The notes below the pieces were generated by a model. That model made no database searches and was not told the origin of the DNA. It saw nothing but the letters and a program-made list of their open reading frames with translations. The position numbers and the translations under genes are program-made. From the NCBI RefSeq assembly GCF_030848305.1, contig NZ_CP114598.1, positions 806,001-870,000 of the forward strand: 64,000 bases of DNA, written 5' to 3'. The stretch comes from Akkermansia muciniphila. Lineage in GTDB: Bacteria > Verrucomicrobiota > Verrucomicrobiia > Verrucomicrobiales > Akkermansiaceae. Positions 63,370-64,000 of this stretch are shown piece by piece (position 1 is the stretch's first letter; the number at the start of each line of letters is the position of its first letter).

Positions 63370-64000
63370 CTATTTCTTTTTGGGCAGGCCGGTTTCCGGA
63401 TCAAACTGCTTGGCTTGCCGGACATGTTCCTTCGTCTGATAGAATCGAACGTAATCAATCAGGAATTTTACAGGATACCCTTGCCCGTCTTGAGGAGCTT
63501 TCTCGCACCAGGTGCCGCCCACGGCGGAATTGAGAATGAGGTAAAACGGCGTACGGAACGGATTACCCGCCCCATTGGCATAATTGGTGGTGTTCAGGTC
63601 AATGGACTTCACCAGCTTGTCATCCACCATCAACTTGATGGAATCTTTGTCCCATTCCATGACATAAGTATGAAAATTATCGGAAAGATGATCAATCTTC
63701 ACCGTCCCTCCGCGGGAAGCATCCCTATTGGACACGCCGTCCGGACTTAAGTGGAAAGTGGAATAAACCACATCCGGCTGTTGGGAAATATTCTCCAGCA
63801 TATCAATCTCTCCGTTGGCGGGCCAGCCCCATTTATTCTTGCCAAGCAGCCAGATAGCTGGCCAGATGCCCTTGGTTTTGGGAACCTTGGCACGCACTTC
63901 CAGTCTGCCAAACATGAAATTTTTGGTCTTGATCGTCGTAACGGAACCGGAGGTATAAGGCATGAACTTGGTATTCTTGATCCAATCCGCCGAACTTTTT
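63370..64000 (-). CDS. Glycoside hydrolase family 16 protein (5' end outside window)
   Basis: This partial gene runs off the right end of the window: its frame is open to the last base, so the N-terminus and signal peptide are missing. The visible C-terminal part has the GH16 active site EIDMLE (nucleophile and acid/base Glu) in WPANGEIDMLENIS, flanked by FMFGRLEVRAKVPKTKGIWPAIWLLG, and later YVMEWDKDSIKLMVDD and FYLILNSAVGGTW, typical of laminarinase- or endo-beta-galactosidase-type members. Such enzymes cut beta-1,3 or beta-1,4 galactan or glucan, and in mucin degraders act on O-glycan backbones. It ends in a Lys tail. Confidence 0.88.
   Translation of the reverse strand, partial: KSSADWIKNTKFMPYTSGSVTTIKTKNFMFGRLEVRAKVPKTKGIWPAIWLLGKNKWGWPANGEIDMLENISQQPDVVYSTFHLSPDGVSNRDASRGGTVKIDHLSDNFHTYVMEWDKDSIKLMVDDKLVKSIDLNTTNYANGAGNPFRTPFYLILNSAVGGTWCEKAPQDGQGYPVKFLIDYVRFYQTKEHVRQAKQFDPETGLPKKK

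Noticed and set aside
1-64000. tRNA, rRNA, CRISPR array or mobile element
   Set aside because: No cloverleaf-like T-loop sequence, rRNA motif, regularly spaced repeat, transposase or integrase was found in the intergenic stretches.

Overview
The window looks like chromosome of a member of the Verrucomicrobiota, most like Akkermansia. This is an inference from gene content, not from a search: a Type V-like autotransporter beside a PEP-CTERM surface protein, an Lpt/KDO system for an LPS-bearing outer membrane, meso-DAP peptidoglycan recycling (mpl, lysA), secreted glycan-degrading enzymes (GH43, GH16), a Rho factor with a very long disordered insertion, and moderately high GC (my impression is mid-50s percent). 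I see no rRNA, tRNA, CRISPR array, insertion sequence, integrase or phage gene. Most of the window is ordinary chromosomal backbone, densely coding on both strands, and very few start codons are preceded by a Shine-Dalgarno sequence.

Layout. 0-4 kb: the end of a DegP/Deg-type periplasmic protease, a lipoprotein paralogue that has lost the whole catalytic triad, and an AroB-like cyclase. 4.4-8.4 kb (minus strand): an oligopeptide-type ABC ATPase with a probable broken gene upstream, the rpsB-tsf operon with a clear promoter and terminator, and a CbiX/CbiK-like chelatase. 8.6-17.4 kb (plus strand): kdsA, an LptC-like protein, an LptA-like protein and lptB, then a HAD phosphatase, mpl, an OmpA-domain protein and a UvrD/PcrA helicase. 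18.2-22.5 kb: an autotransporter and a PEP-CTERM protein, separated by a set of hairpins; one palindrome exactly fills the spacer of a predicted promoter. 22.6-26.7 kb (minus strand): asnS, a secreted C39-like cysteine peptidase, thioredoxin and a Pro/Ala-rich membrane protein.

26.8-32.9 kb (plus strand): a spermidine-synthase-like protein, a secreted HlyD-like coiled-coil protein, two tandem secreted prenyltransferase/squalene-oxidase-repeat proteins and a GH43 enzyme in tight succession. This is the least explained cluster. 33.4-35.5 kb: a LysR regulator and a YeiH-family transporter with an inverted repeat over the likely promoter. 35.9-40.1 kb: a serine biosynthesis group (class V aminotransferase, DUF1015 protein, SerA). 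40.3-46.9 kb: a coiled-coil membrane protein, queE, rho, yebC and a cation-diffusion facilitator with an extended C-terminus. 47.1-55.2 kb: a Kef-type antiporter, an unknown protein, queA, floA with a small membrane partner, thiG and an APC permease. 55.3-64 kb: a HAD phosphatase, an AI-2E-family permease, lysA, class II aldolase, typA/bipA, ilvE and the C-terminal part of a GH16 glycosidase.

How the genes fit together: KdsA feeds KDO into LPS, and the LptC/A/B-like proteins export it. LysA and Mpl act at the two ends of DAP use (lysine synthesis and murein tripeptide recycling). The class V aminotransferase and SerA can make phosphoserine from 3-phosphoglycerate. QueE and QueA belong to queuosine synthesis. 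The secreted repeat proteins, GH43, GH16, autotransporter and PEP-CTERM protein form the cell-surface and glycan side of the window. No single gene set here is a clear new defence or mobile system. The best candidates for undescribed biology are the 26.8-32.4 kb secreted cluster, the palindrome-controlled PEP-CTERM promoter, the DUF1015 protein inside the serine genes and the disordered Rho.
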